From Geobacteraceae bacterium (GTDB lineage: Bacteria; Desulfobacterota; Desulfuromonadia; Geobacterales; Geobacteraceae), in NCBI GenBank assembly GCA_009773645.1, contig WSYB01000012.1, positions 38,147-102,146 of the forward strand: DNA of 64,000 nt, read 5' to 3'. The position numbers were made by a program, and so were the translations under genes. The notes beneath the pieces were generated by a model, which saw only the letters and a program-made list of their open reading frames with translations, was not told the DNA's origin and did no database searches. Below, one piece after another: positions 7,935 to 17,981 of this stretch; within the stretch, counting starts at the first letter, position 1, and every line of letters starts with the position of its first letter.

Positions 7935-8989
7935 CCATCTTTCACCAGCTTCAACACTTCCGCCACCAGGGCATCGGCCAGCTCGTTTTCCGGCACCTTG
8001 CGGACGATCTCGCCGCCACGGAAGAGAAGCCCTTCCCCCTTGCCGCCGGCGATCCCCACGTCCGCCTCGCGTGCCTCGCCGGGACCATTCACCACGCACC
8101 CCATGACCGCCACGGTCAAAGGCGCATCAACGGCGCGAAGCCTTTTTTCCACCTCTTCGGCCACATGGATCAGATTTATCTGGCAGCGGCCGCAGGTGGG
8201 GCAGGAAACGAAGTTGACTCCCCGTTGCCTCAAGCCCAGGGCTTTCAATATTTCGAAACCGACCCGCACTTCATCCACCGGATCGCCGGTCAGGGAAACC
8301 CGCAAGGTATCGCCGATGCCCGAGGCGAGGAGAATACCGAGGCCGACTGACGACTTGATGGTGCCTGAAAAGATCGTACCCGCCTCGGTGATGCCGATGT
8401 GGAGCGGGTAGTCGACCGCCGCGGAGAGAAGCCGGTAGGCTTCCACCGTCTTCATGACGTCGGAGGCCTTGAGGGATATCTTGATCTGGTCATACCCGAT
8501 CTCTTCCAGTATCCGCACATGCCCCAGGGCCGATTCCACCATGGCTTCCGCCGTGGGGTGGCCGTATTTCAGCAAAAGCTCCTTCTCCAGGGAACCGGCG
8601 TTGACACCGATACGGATCGGCACCCGGCGCTCGGCGGCCGCCTTCACGACCTCGGCCACCTTCCATCTTTCACCGATGTTGCCGGGATTGAGCCGCAGGC
8701 CGTCAATCCCCCGTTCCAGGACCTTCAGGGCCAGCTTATAGTCGAAATGGATGTCGGCAATGACCGGAATCGGGCTCTCAACCTTGATCTCTCCCAACGC
8801 CTCCGCCGCTTCCATATCCGGCACCGCGCAACGGACCAGTTCGCACCCTGCAGAGGCCAAATCCTTGATTTGCCCCAGGGTGGCAGCCACATCACGGGTG
8901 TCGGTATTGCACATGGATTGAACTGAGCAGAGGGCTCCCCCGCCGATCTTCACATTACCGACCCGTATCTGTTTCGTCATTTTCTTCAT
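7931..8989 (-). CDS. ispG: 4-hydroxy-3-methylbut-2-en-1-yl diphosphate synthase (flavodoxin/ferredoxin)
   Basis: The penultimate enzyme of the MEP isoprenoid pathway, a [4Fe-4S] reductase turning methylerythritol cyclodiphosphate into HMBPP. The 352-residue protein has the TIM-barrel N-terminal part (VGNVKIGGGALCSVQSMCNT, ADIHFDYKLAL, RLNPGNIG) and the C-terminal iron-sulphur domain with FVSCPTCGRCQINL and MGCVVNGPGEAREADVGIAG, containing the cluster cysteines. The start could be ATG 8989 or ATG 8980; neither has a good ribosome-binding site. The stop codon is provided by a palindromic repeat. A strong terminator lies upstream, so transcription probably begins in the short gap after gdhA. Confidence 0.94.
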   Translation of the reverse strand: MKKMTKQIRVGNVKIGGGALCSVQSMCNTDTRDVAATLGQIKDLASAGCELVRCAVPDMEAAEALGEIKVESPIPVIADIHFDYKLALKVLERGIDGLRLNPGNIGERWKVAEVVKAAAERRVPIRIGVNAGSLEKELLLKYGHPTAEAMVESALGHVRILEEIGYDQIKISLKASDVMKTVEAYRLLSAAVDYPLHIGITEAGTIFSGTIKSSVGLGILLASGIGDTLRVSLTGDPVDEVRVGFEILKALGLRQRGVNFVSCPTCGRCQINLIHVAEEVEKRLRAVDAPLTVAVMGCVVNGPGEAREADVGIAGGKGEGLLFRGGEIVRKVPENELADALVAEVLKLVKDG

Positions 8990-9041
8990 GGCGGGTCATA
9001 ATAGCGGATTAAGGCGGGAAAAGTCAAGGCAGGGGTGGATA

Positions 9042-9073
9042 AAAAAAAGCCCGGCGAAAGCCGGGCTTTTTGC
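9042..9073. terminator. Bidirectional intrinsic terminator after gdhA
   Basis: A perfect 12-base stem AAAAAGCCCGGC / GCCGGGCTTTTT with a GAAA tetraloop. On the minus strand it is followed by a T run and ends the gdhA transcript. Confidence 0.9.
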
Positions 9074-9095
9074 AGACTGACTCCTGTCAGGGCAA

Positions 9096-10752
<1,657 letters not shown>

Positions 10753-12156
10753 ATGAAAAAGGAATTCAAGAAAACCGAAAAGGCCGCAGAATCAGACAAA
10801 CTGAAGAGTGGTCAGATTATCGATATTGCCGTATCTGCTCTGGACGAAGAAGGTTACGGAGTTGGCGACTATGAAGGAATGCCGGTGCTGGCAACAGGGG
10901 TCCTGCCGGGCGAAGAGGCGCGGGTCAAGGTCACATTTACCGGCAGACGGGTATCCTTTGCCGAAACCGTTAAAATCCTGCGCCATACCCCGAGCCGTCT
11001 CAAAACCCCACCCTGCGACAAGGCCGCAATCTGTGACGGATGTCCCCTCATCCAGATGAAGTACCCTGCCCAACTGGCGTGGAAAACGGAGCTGGTCGAA
11101 AGGAAAATCCGACGTTATCGTTCTCTGTCCAAGGCGGAAATTCACCACACCATACCTTCCCCGAAGCCTCTCCATTACCGCAATTCCGCCAAGCTGGTCG
11201 TTGCCGGGAAATTCGCCGCCCCCTTAATCGGCATCTACCGCCGCAACAGCCACGAAGTAATCGACATCGGTAACTGCCCGCTCCATCACCCGCTTATCAA
11301 CAAGGTAGTGCAGGCGGTTAAGGAAGGAATCAAAAAGGGAAAGGTGCCCATTTACAGCGCCAGAACCGGCAATGGTATTTTGCGCTATCTGGTGGTTCGC
11401 ATCTCTGAAATGGAAAACAGGGCAATGGTGATACTGGTTACCGCCCAGCGAAGCTACAACGAGATCCACCACCTGGCGAAACACCTTCAGTCAGTGGTTC
11501 CCGAAGCCTCGATAATCGCCCAGAACGTCAACGGTTCAGCGGGAAACGCCATCCTGGGAGAGAAGGACTACTTTATCACCAAAGAGCGGGCGTTCATGGA
11601 CAGCGTCGGCCCCATAAGGTTCTCCATTTCACCCCGTTCCTTTTTTCAGGTGAATGGCGGCGGCGCGCAGATAATTTACGAAAAGGTGCGCGAATGGGGG
11701 GAGCTTACCGGTAGAGAAGCCGTAATCGACCTGTACTGCGGGATCGGCGGCATTTCCCTCTATCTGGCGACAGGGGCGAAAGATGTGCTGGGGATCGAAG
11801 CGGTCACTGCGGCGGTGACCGACGCGGAGAACAATGCCCGTATAAACGGGATCCGCAACTGTCGCTTTGAGGCGGGCGATGCGGCGGAGCTTTTGAGCAG
11901 AATACAAGAGAAGCAGGATAAATTCGACCTGATCGTGCTGAACCCGCCGCGCAAAGGGTGTGATGAACGGGTACTGGCATCTGTGGCGTCCCTTGCCCCG
12001 GCAAGGGTCATCTATGTTTCCTGTTCCCCCCAAACCCTGGCGCGCGACCTGGACATCCTTTCCGGGCACGGCTACCGGACCCTTGAGATCCAGCCGGTGG
12101 ACATGTTCCCCCAGACACCCCATGTGGAAAATGTGGCGCTGCTGGTGAAAGATTGA
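10753..12156 (+). CDS. rlmD: 23S rRNA (uracil-5-)-methyltransferase, RlmD/RumA family
   Basis: A 467-residue RNA m5U methyltransferase. An N-terminal TRAM domain (about residues 15-75, LKSGQIIDIAVSALDEEGYG) is followed by an iron-sulphur motif, CDKAAICDGCP, with a further cysteine upstream, then the Rossmann methyltransferase domain with VIDLYCGIGGISL, the LNPPRKGC motif, and YVSCSPQTLARD near the C-terminus. PRKGC contains the nucleophilic cysteine. The likely target is U1939 or U747 of 23S rRNA by family, but TrmA-like activity cannot be excluded. ATG 10753 is chosen where homology begins; no strong ribosome-binding site precedes it. A heptamer repeat and terminator follow the stop. Confidence 0.88.
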   Translation: MKKEFKKTEKAAESDKLKSGQIIDIAVSALDEEGYGVGDYEGMPVLATGVLPGEEARVKVTFTGRRVSFAETVKILRHTPSRLKTPPCDKAAICDGCPLIQMKYPAQLAWKTELVERKIRRYRSLSKAEIHHTIPSPKPLHYRNSAKLVVAGKFAAPLIGIYRRNSHEVIDIGNCPLHHPLINKVVQAVKEGIKKGKVPIYSARTGNGILRYLVVRISEMENRAMVILVTAQRSYNEIHHLAKHLQSVVPEASIIAQNVNGSAGNAILGEKDYFITKERAFMDSVGPIRFSISPRSFFQVNGGGAQIIYEKVREWGELTGREAVIDLYCGIGGISLYLATGAKDVLGIEAVTAAVTDAENNARINGIRNCRFEAGDAAELLSRIQEKQDKFDLIVLNPPRKGCDERVLASVASLAPARVIYVSCSPQTLARDLDILSGHGYRTLEIQPVDMFPQTPHVENVALLVKD

Positions 12157-12158
12157 TG

Positions 12159-12221
12159 TTCTAGGTTCTAGGTTCTAGGTTCTAGGTTCTAGGTTCGGGT
12201 TTTAAACTTAGAACTTAGAAC
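12159..12221. repeat. Heptamer array TTCTAGG x5 with complementary CTTAGAA x2
   Basis: Five exact tandem copies of TTCTAGG (12159-12193) start two bases after the rlmD stop. After a short spacer, two copies of CTTAGAA (12207-12220) follow; these are near-complements of the first unit, so the RNA can fold into an imperfect hairpin. This is one of several short-unit arrays at gene boundaries in the window. Confidence 0.85.
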
Positions 12222-12224
12222 AGA

Positions 12225-12260
12225 AAAAGGGCGTCCATCGAATGGGACGCCCTCTGTTTT
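12225..12260. terminator. Bidirectional terminator between rlmD and the convergent dehydrogenase gene
   Basis: Stem GGGCGTCC (12229-12236) and GGACGCCC (12245-12252) with an eight-base loop; A run on the left, TCTGTTTT on the right. Confidence 0.85.
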
Positions 12261-12286
12261 GATGTGATATTTTCCTTGTAAACCGA

Positions 12287-13153
12287 TTACTTCCTGAGCA
12301 CCTTCACCACCGCAGAAAAATCCTCTTCCCCACGCCCGTCCTTTACCGCCTGCTCGTAAGACTTGCACACCACCTCAGCCGCGGGGAGTTCCAGATTGAG
12401 CTTGCCGGCGGTATCCATGACCAGCGAAAGCTGCTCGTGGACATATTTAAGGGCCAGGTTGCGGGTAAAGTCTCCCCGTGCTATTGTTCGCCCCTTGGAA
12501 TGGAAGAGGGGGGAGGCAACCCCGCCTGAATCGAGCACCTCGAGGATCTTGTCGACGCTGAATCCCAGCTTCTCGCCAAAAACTATCGCTTCCGCCAAAG
12601 CCTGCATCAACTCTCCCTGAACCAGATTCACTACGAACTTCATGCGAGTGGCATCGCCGACGCCGCCGACATGAATGATGTTCAACCCGAAATAGGAAAA
12701 AAGTTCACGGCAACGGCCAACAAGGGACGAATCGCCACCGGTGAGTATGGTCATCAGACCGTTCGCCGCATGCTCCTTGGTCCCCCAGACCGGCGCATCA
12801 AGAAACATGACCCGGTGTTTCGCCGCTTCATCCGCCATCTCCATGGTGCTCTCCAGGGAGTGAGTCCCCATATCCACCAGGATGGTACCCGGATCGATCC
12901 CGGCAAAAATCCCTTCGGGGCCATAGATGTCCGGCCGGAGACGCTCCTTTTCCGGGCGGATGATGATGACCAGGTCCATTCCCTTGGCGGTATCTTTGGG
13001 AGAAGCCGCACCTGAAGCCCCCAGCTTGACGAGTTCTGCGACAACAGCCGGGTCTGAATCGTAAACCGTTAATTTGTAGTTCCCTTTAGTAAGGTTAGAC
13101 GCCATATACCTGCCAACCGTCCCCAAACCGATAAATCCGATGTTCCTCAGCAT
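12287..13153 (-). CDS. NAD(P)-dependent beta-hydroxyacid dehydrogenase (3-hydroxyisobutyrate dehydrogenase family)
   Basis: A 288-residue oxidoreductase. The N-terminal nucleotide-binding GLGTVG motif (IGFIGLGTVGRYMASNL) is followed by VDMGTHSLES, the substrate-binding segment FLDAPVWGTKEHA, and the MKFVVNLVQGELMQALAEA helix carrying the catalytic lysine of the family. The FLDAPVWG segment replaces the usual DAPVSGG, so the substrate may differ from 3-hydroxyisobutyrate or tartronate semialdehyde. Related proteins in Geobacter reduce glyoxylate or succinic semialdehyde; this assignment is not proved here. ATG 13153 is preceded by AGGAGG. It is convergent with rlmD and separated from nth by a 110-base gap. 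Confidence 0.82.
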   Translation of the reverse strand: MLRNIGFIGLGTVGRYMASNLTKGNYKLTVYDSDPAVVAELVKLGASGAASPKDTAKGMDLVIIIRPEKERLRPDIYGPEGIFAGIDPGTILVDMGTHSLESTMEMADEAAKHRVMFLDAPVWGTKEHAANGLMTILTGGDSSLVGRCRELFSYFGLNIIHVGGVGDATRMKFVVNLVQGELMQALAEAIVFGEKLGFSVDKILEVLDSGGVASPLFHSKGRTIARGDFTRNLALKYVHEQLSLVMDTAGKLNLELPAAEVVCKSYEQAVKDGRGEEDFSAVVKVLRK

Positions 13154-13263
13154 GCCTGGCCTCCTGAAATTAAATAATGAGTCATATCACGTTGGATTTG
13201 TAATATTACAACAGATATCGGCAGAAACAACAGAATAATTTAAAAAAATTCCGTCAGACGCCG

Positions 13264-13920
13264 TTAACGCGCTTTTCCCACCCCGACCCGGTCACAGAGA
13301 TGATACAGGGGGCATGTGGAACATTTGGGGGATATGGGTGTGCATTGGTTCTGACCAAAGGTCACCAATAGATCGTTAATAACGAGCCAATACTCCTGCG
13401 GCAGCTTTTCGCGCAGGGTAAATTCGGTCTGTTCCGGCGTCTTTGTGCGAACATACCCCCATCGGTTGCATATCCTGTGCACATGGGTATCCACACATAT
13501 ACCGGGCTTGCCGAACCCCAGCGTCACCACCAGATTGGCTGTCTTACGCCCTACCCCCTTGAATTTCATCAGCTCATCAATCTCGTCAGGTACCTTCCCA
13601 TCGTATTTTCTCACCAGTATCCGACAGATTTCCTTTATCTGCGCAGCCTTGATGCGATAAAAACCTACCGGATAAATGGCGTTTTCCACTGCCTCCCGGG
13701 GAAGTTCCGCCATTTTCTCCGGGGTGTCGGCCAGGTCGAAAATCCGCGCAGAGGCGTTTGCAGTGGTGCGGTCCTGGGTGCGAAGCGACAGGATACAGGA
13801 AATGAGTACCTTGAACGGGTCCCCTTCCCGCTGGGAGACGATGGTGACCGCCGGTGTCCGCCATTTGTTCACCGCCTCCCGCAGAACGGCAACCGCCTCA
13901 CGGATTTCAATGTCTCTCAA
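13264..13920 (-). CDS. nth: Endonuclease III (DNA glycosylase/AP lyase)
   Basis: A base-excision repair enzyme removing oxidised pyrimidines and cleaving at abasic sites. The 218 residues contain the helix-hairpin-helix FKGVGRKTANLVVTLGFG with the catalytic lysine, then CVDTHVHRICNR with the catalytic aspartate, and the C-terminal [4Fe-4S] loop CTPISPKCSTCPLYHLC, that is the C-x6-C-x2-C-x5-C spacing when the earlier cysteine is counted. The probable start is TTG at 13920 with GGGGA six bases upstream; it overlaps the stop of the preceding small membrane protein gene by four bases, so the two are cotranscribed. Confidence 0.92.
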   Translation of the reverse strand: MRDIEIREAVAVLREAVNKWRTPAVTIVSQREGDPFKVLISCILSLRTQDRTTANASARIFDLADTPEKMAELPREAVENAIYPVGFYRIKAAQIKEICRILVRKYDGKVPDEIDELMKFKGVGRKTANLVVTLGFGKPGICVDTHVHRICNRWGYVRTKTPEQTEFTLREKLPQEYWLVINDLLVTFGQNQCTPISPKCSTCPLYHLCDRVGVGKAR

Positions 13921-14147
13921 GCATTTCCCCGGTTTCTGAAGATACGCATGAGGAGAACCCCGATGATCGAGAGGCAGAGGCCTGCACAGAGAAAGAGATA
14001 TCCGATACTGCGCCCATCTCCCCAGCCAAGGAAGTCGCTACCTTTCATAAAGGCAATAAGCGCCAGCCCGCCGAAGGTGCATAATCCACCGAGTATGTAT
14101 ATGGCAAAAGCGGTCACTGCCAGTACAATTCCCTGTTTTTTGGCCAT
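13917..14147 (-). CDS. Small two-helix membrane protein (76 aa)
   Basis: An unrecognised inner-membrane protein. Two hydrophobic helices (about residues 7-28, VLAVTAFAIYILGGLCTFGG, and 46-66, IGYLFLCAGLCLSIIGVLLM) flank a short charged loop, and the tail is basic (RIFRNRGNA). ATG 14147 has GGGGAGTTTCAG in front; the frame continues upstream without such a site. The stop overlaps the TTG start of nth, so the gene is translationally coupled to a DNA-repair enzyme, which may only be an operon accident. No family name can be given. Confidence 0.6.
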   Translation of the reverse strand: MAKKQGIVLAVTAFAIYILGGLCTFGGLALIAFMKGSDFLGWGDGRSIGYLFLCAGLCLSIIGVLLMRIFRNRGNA

Positions 14148-14303
14148 CTGAAACTCCCCGAGATAGTGCCCGCCATGAGTCTGCAAGCATTCTACAGAAA
14201 GAGGGCAGGCATGGCAACTTCAAACTTGTTCCCTTTCAGTGGTTGAAGGATATATGGAAGTAGCCTATAATGTCGCAATCCCTCGACTCAAGAAAGGCAC
14301 ATC

Positions 14304-15161
14304 GTGGAAAGATACATTGATCTGCACATTCATTCCTGTCACTCCGACGGACTCCATACACCGACCGAGCTGGTTGAGATGGCGGCGGCTAAAGGGTTGA
14401 AGGCCATCGCCATTGCCGACCACGACTCCGTCGCAGGAATAGATGAAGCTGTGGAGGCGGGTAACCGCCTGGGCGTGGAAGTTATTCCCGCTGTGGAACT
14501 GTCGGTGGAATTCAAGCATTACCATGACGTCCACCTGCTTGGTTATTGTATCGATCACAACGATACGGATTTTCAGGAAAAGCTCGCCGAATTCCGCCGG
14601 AGGCGCAACGCCCGGGGGGAAGCCATCGTTGAAAGGATCAACGGCAGGCTTTCCAGCGAAAAGAAGGGGAGCATATCCTATGAAGAGGTTCTTGCGGCCG
14701 CCGATGGGGCGCTGGGTCGTCCGCACATCGCCAGGATTTTGATTGACAAAGGCTTTGCCCGCAACCTTCAGGATGCGTTCAGAAAATACCTGGATCCTTG
14801 TAACGTGCCAAAGCTTTACTTCCCCATGGCCGATGCACTGGCAGAAATCAGGCGGATAAAAGGAGTATCGGTGCTTGCTCACCCACCAAGCATCACCGAA
14901 GACAGAACGACTCTGCGAAACATTATCCATGAACTGGCTGCAATGGGTCTTGACGGCCTTGAAGTCTTCAATAATATGTGTTACAACGACGATATGATTT
15001 TTTTCGAAAGCGTTGCCATGCAATTGGAGCTTGTCATGACCGGCGGCTCCGACTTTCACGGCTTTGAAGATGATATCGAGATCGGCGTCGGCCGCGGCGG
15101 ACTGGCGGTTGCGTACCACCGGCTTGTAGCCTTAAAAAAATTACTGCCGACGAGTACATGA
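14304..15161 (+). CDS. PHP-domain phosphoesterase, RNase AM/TrpH-like
   Basis: A 285-residue metal-dependent phosphoesterase. The PHP signature motifs are all visible: DLHIHSCHSDG at the N-terminus, AIADHDSVAGI, PAVELSVEF, GRPHIARILIDKGFA, VLAHPPS and GGSDFHG near the C-terminus, giving the trinuclear metal site. TrpH/YciV (RNase AM) enzymes of this type trim the 5' ends of rRNA and degrade short oligoribonucleotides or 3',5'-bisphosphates. GTG 14304 is preceded by AAAGG at good spacing. A short coiled-coil gene follows 28 bases downstream in the same direction. Specific activity within the family is inferred. Confidence 0.85.
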   Translation: MERYIDLHIHSCHSDGLHTPTELVEMAAAKGLKAIAIADHDSVAGIDEAVEAGNRLGVEVIPAVELSVEFKHYHDVHLLGYCIDHNDTDFQEKLAEFRRRRNARGEAIVERINGRLSSEKKGSISYEEVLAAADGALGRPHIARILIDKGFARNLQDAFRKYLDPCNVPKLYFPMADALAEIRRIKGVSVLAHPPSITEDRTTLRNIIHELAAMGLDGLEVFNNMCYNDDMIFFESVAMQLELVMTGGSDFHGFEDDIEIGVGRGGLAVAYHRLVALKKLLPTST

Positions 15162-15189
15162 CACGTCGAATCAACGGAAGGATTTCCAT

Positions 15190-15411
15190 ATGGCAGAGGC
15201 GAAAGAAGTTCTTGAGATAATGAAAGAAGTGGCTAAGTCCCGCATCGAGATGCTGAAAGAAGGGATTACGCTATATGACAATGAAAAAAAGGCGTTTTAT
15301 CTGCAGGAATATGAAAAGAAGCTGCGCGATATAGAGAGGCTGATCCGTCGGCTTAATCTCAGACTGGTCCACAGCAGAAAGGACGGCCAGCCGGAAGTTT
15401 CCCCGGACTAA
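15190..15411 (+). CDS. Small helical hypothetical protein (73 aa)
   Basis: A charged, almost entirely alpha-helical protein (KEVLEIMKEVAKSRIEMLKE, then YEKKLRDIERLIRRLNLRLV) likely to form a coiled-coil dimer. No catalytic residues, signal peptide or membrane segment are seen. The start has GGAAGGA upstream. It follows the PHP phosphoesterase gene by 28 bases and is probably cotranscribed with it; it ends nine bases before the stop of the convergent kinase-BON gene. The function is unknown; the length and charge pattern suggest a protein-binding or stability partner. Confidence 0.6.
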   Translation: MAEAKEVLEIMKEVAKSRIEMLKEGITLYDNEKKAFYLQEYEKKLRDIERLIRRLNLRLVHSRKDGQPEVSPD

Positions 15412-15420
15412 AACTCTTAT

Positions 15421-16242
15421 TCACTCCTTGTAAGGTTTGTAGCTCACTACCTGGAGATCGTCTTCAACCCGCCGAACCCCCTTGATCCTACCGATGATTT
15501 TTATGGCCTTGTTCTTTTCGTCTTCGGAATGGACATGCCCGGATAGAAAAACTTCGCCCATGTGAGATTCTATTTTAATGTGGGAGTTCCCCACCTTCCC
15601 GGACTTTAACAGCTCGGTCTCCGCCATTTTACAGAGAATGATATCTTCCAGAACCTCTTTAGCCTCTGTCTCCCCCTGCTTCAGCTTGGGGTCCTTGGCC
15701 GCGGCCACTATGCTTTCGACTATGGCGCTTTTGGATAACCGTGAGGTATTGAACACAAGGTCGTAACCGAGCGGGTCGCTCCAATCCCTGTCGAAGTAAA
15801 AGTGGATAAATCCGCCGCGCTGATGGTCGCTCTTCCGGATCAGATCCCGCGCCAGATCAGGATCGATCCATTCCCGCTCGGCAAAGTTCTCCACCCTTTC
15901 ATCAAAAGGCGCTATAAAGCGGACCCGCACAACATTACGGAGTCCGGTAAGAAGGTCCTGCCCCCCCCGACCGTAAAGGATGACATTCCCTTGCTTCACG
16001 CAGTCCAGAAGTATCAACTCCATGGTGCTCAGGTGGGCGGCCTGTAATCTGTCTTCTGCGGTTATATAGACAGGGGGTTTTTCATCAATCCGTTCCAGTA
16101 TATCGGGAGTCAAACCATAGCGGGGAGCCAGTTCGGCGATCTTCTGACCGTCAACCAGCGTGTACTTCAATTTTTTTGCCGCTTCCTTCGCAATCAGATA
16201 AGCGCCGGTCCCCATCTCCCGGGATATGGTGATAATCGCCAT
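15421..16242 (-). CDS. Cytidylate-kinase-like protein fused to a BON domain
   Basis: The 273-residue protein begins with AIITISREMGTGAYLIAKEA, the P-loop region of the cytidylate-kinase-like family, followed by LVDGQKIAELA, ILYGRGGQDLL and RVRFIAPFDERVENFAER. From about residue 215 the sequence changes to a BON domain (IKIESHMGEVFLSGHV, then RIKGVRRVEDDLQVV), a fold usually found in exported or membrane-associated proteins. No signal peptide is present, so the protein is cytoplasmic. ATG 16242 has GAAGGAGGAG upstream. A nucleotide-phosphorylating or sensing role is inferred for the first domain; the joint architecture is unusual. The substrate is unknown. Confidence 0.75.
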   Translation of the reverse strand: MAIITISREMGTGAYLIAKEAAKKLKYTLVDGQKIAELAPRYGLTPDILERIDEKPPVYITAEDRLQAAHLSTMELILLDCVKQGNVILYGRGGQDLLTGLRNVVRVRFIAPFDERVENFAEREWIDPDLARDLIRKSDHQRGGFIHFYFDRDWSDPLGYDLVFNTSRLSKSAIVESIVAAAKDPKLKQGETEAKEVLEDIILCKMAETELLKSGKVGNSHIKIESHMGEVFLSGHVHSEDEKNKAIKIIGRIKGVRRVEDDLQVVSYKPYKE

Positions 16243-16429
16243 CTACTCCTCCTTCAACGGAACAGCTTTTCTGCCTTGTCAAAATTCGCTGGATGCTATC
16301 ATGTAATTATTGTGTATACAAGGAGATATTTGCATAATCGGTCGAAATGTCCGCTCCTTGAGGAGGCGACCTTTCAGGTATTGGGGTAAAATCCGAAAGA
16401 ACTGGGTGAGTCCGCTTCGAGTTTTGCGA

Positions 16430-17113
16430 TTAATCGAGCCGCACCTTCTTGACGCCGCTGGTGGCCACTATAACATTAACCAGGTTGCAGGCTAACTCCC
16501 GGGCGCTGTATTTTACCTCAAATTCGAGAAATATGTCCCTGCTCTCCATATCCTTTTCGATACTGACATTCATCACCTGCACCTGACAATCCGCCAACAA
16601 CTTTTCAATTCTCCCCATCTGGCCTTCCATGTCTGCACTCCAGACCTTGACCGATGAATAGGTGTCTCTGCTCAGCTTGTTTTCTACCTTTTTTAGAAGC
16701 AGGAGGCTGACAAGGGCAAGCATTGTTACCACAGTCGACGTGGCGTACATGCCGACACCGCAGGCGATGCCGATTGCCGCAGCCACCCAGAGGCAGGCGG
16801 CCGTGGTAAGACCTCGAATGGAAGCCTTTTCTCTTATGATCGCACCGGCGCCGAGAAAACCGATCCCGGTTACCACCTGAGCGGCGATCCTGGAGGGATC
16901 GACCCCCACCGGCACTGTTCCACTGAAATTACCGTACAGTTTGTAAAAGTGGATTGAGGCCAAAGCAAAGAGACAGGAGCCGAGGGAAACCAGAAGATGG
17001 GTCCTGAAGCCGGCGGGGCGGCCGTGGACCTCCCTTTCCAGACCGATAAGCCCGCCCAGGATTGAAGCAAGCAGTATTCTAACCACCGAAACCATGTCAA
17101 AATCAAATTCCAT
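16430..17113 (-). CDS. MgtC/SapB family membrane protein
   Basis: A 227-residue inner-membrane protein. The conserved MgtC motif GGLIGLEREVHGRPAGFRTH is followed by three or four hydrophobic helices (LVSLGSCLFALASIHFY, VVTGIGFLGAGAIIRE, LTTAACLWVAAAIGIACGVG, VVTMLALVSLLLLKK) and a cytoplasmic C-terminal domain of about 80 residues resembling an ACT-like regulatory fold. Family members act on magnesium homeostasis or, in pathogens, on the F1F0 ATPase; the substrate here cannot be told. The start at 17113 has AAAGG upstream. No riboswitch-like leader was seen in the 187-base gap on its 3' side or in front of it. Confidence 0.85.
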   Translation of the reverse strand: MEFDFDMVSVVRILLASILGGLIGLEREVHGRPAGFRTHLLVSLGSCLFALASIHFYKLYGNFSGTVPVGVDPSRIAAQVVTGIGFLGAGAIIREKASIRGLTTAACLWVAAAIGIACGVGMYATSTVVTMLALVSLLLLKKVENKLSRDTYSSVKVWSADMEGQMGRIEKLLADCQVQVMNVSIEKDMESRDIFLEFEVKYSARELACNLVNVIVATSGVKKVRLD

Positions 17114-17134
17114 TACATGCCTTTCAACGCCGTA

Positions 17135-17965
17135 TCATTCAGAGGTGATGGAGATATTTATCGCCACCTTCTTCTCCCGGCCGCCATACCTTACCACCAA
17201 CGGCAGCCGGACACCGCCGTTGCCTATCAGTTCCGGCTCGCCGAGAAAATCAACTGTCGGCTCTCCAGCTACGATACCGGCTGGCTCTTCAGGCATTACC
17301 GGCTGTGACGATGGGGGAGCTTCCTCCGTCATGACGGTTGCAGGGGAGATCGCAGCCTCCTCCTCGGCGCCCAGCTCCGCGCCGCTCTCACGCAGCTCTT
17401 TCAACACCATTTTCACCACATTAAAGAGGGCCTCAAGAACCCCTTCTCCTTGTGCGGCAACGGCAGGTAGCAAAGCTGCATTGCCTGAATTCAAAGTGCG
17501 CAGCATCTCCTCCGGAGAAACGGCATTGGCCAGATCCTGTTTATTACACTGGATTACACACGGCGTATCCGCCAACGCTTTGCCGTAAGCGGTCAGGTAG
17601 GCACAAAGGCTGTTAAAACTCTCCAGATTTGCCGCCATCCTCTCCCGGCCGGAGTCAGCCACAAACACGACGCCGTCAACCCCCTTCAGCACCATTTTCC
17701 AAGGGGAGGGGTGAGATGCTTCCCCGATAATCGTGTAGACGTGAAAGCGGACATCGTAGCCGCCGACTGTTCCTTGTCCCGTCGGTGTAAAATCGAAGAA
17801 GAGCATCCTCTCCTGCTGGATATTCATCACCTTGAGCTTGCCGCGATACTCGGGCTTCAGTTTCTTGTAGATATAATTAAGGTTGGTTGTCTTGCCGGAA
17901 AGCCCCGGACCGCAATAGACGATTTTTGCATTTATTTCCCGTTTTGCGTGATTGATCAGTGCCAT
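17135..17965 (-). CDS. MglA-type Ras-like small GTPase with C-terminal extension
   Basis: Residues 1-195 form a prokaryotic Ras-like GTPase with the P-loop CGPGLSGKTTNLN, the G2/G3 region FFDFTPTGQGTVGGYDVRF and the guanine-specific NKQD. MglA in Myxococcus sets cell polarity and motility. Here a further 75-residue tail (EEEAAISPATVMTEEAPPSS, then a beta-rich end VRLPLVVRYGG) is attached, absent from typical MglA. No mglB-like roadblock gene is adjacent. ATG 17965 has GGGAGGAAGACCG upstream. It is followed by MgtC and preceded by a HEAT-like protein and a SPOR protein in the same direction, so it probably shares an operon with them. Confidence 0.85.
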   Translation of the reverse strand: MALINHAKREINAKIVYCGPGLSGKTTNLNYIYKKLKPEYRGKLKVMNIQQERMLFFDFTPTGQGTVGGYDVRFHVYTIIGEASHPSPWKMVLKGVDGVVFVADSGRERMAANLESFNSLCAYLTAYGKALADTPCVIQCNKQDLANAVSPEEMLRTLNSGNAALLPAVAAQGEGVLEALFNVVKMVLKELRESGAELGAEEEAAISPATVMTEEAPPSSQPVMPEEPAGIVAGEPTVDFLGEPELIGNGGVRLPLVVRYGGREKKVAINISITSE

Positions 17966-17981
17966 ACGGTCTTCCTCCCTG

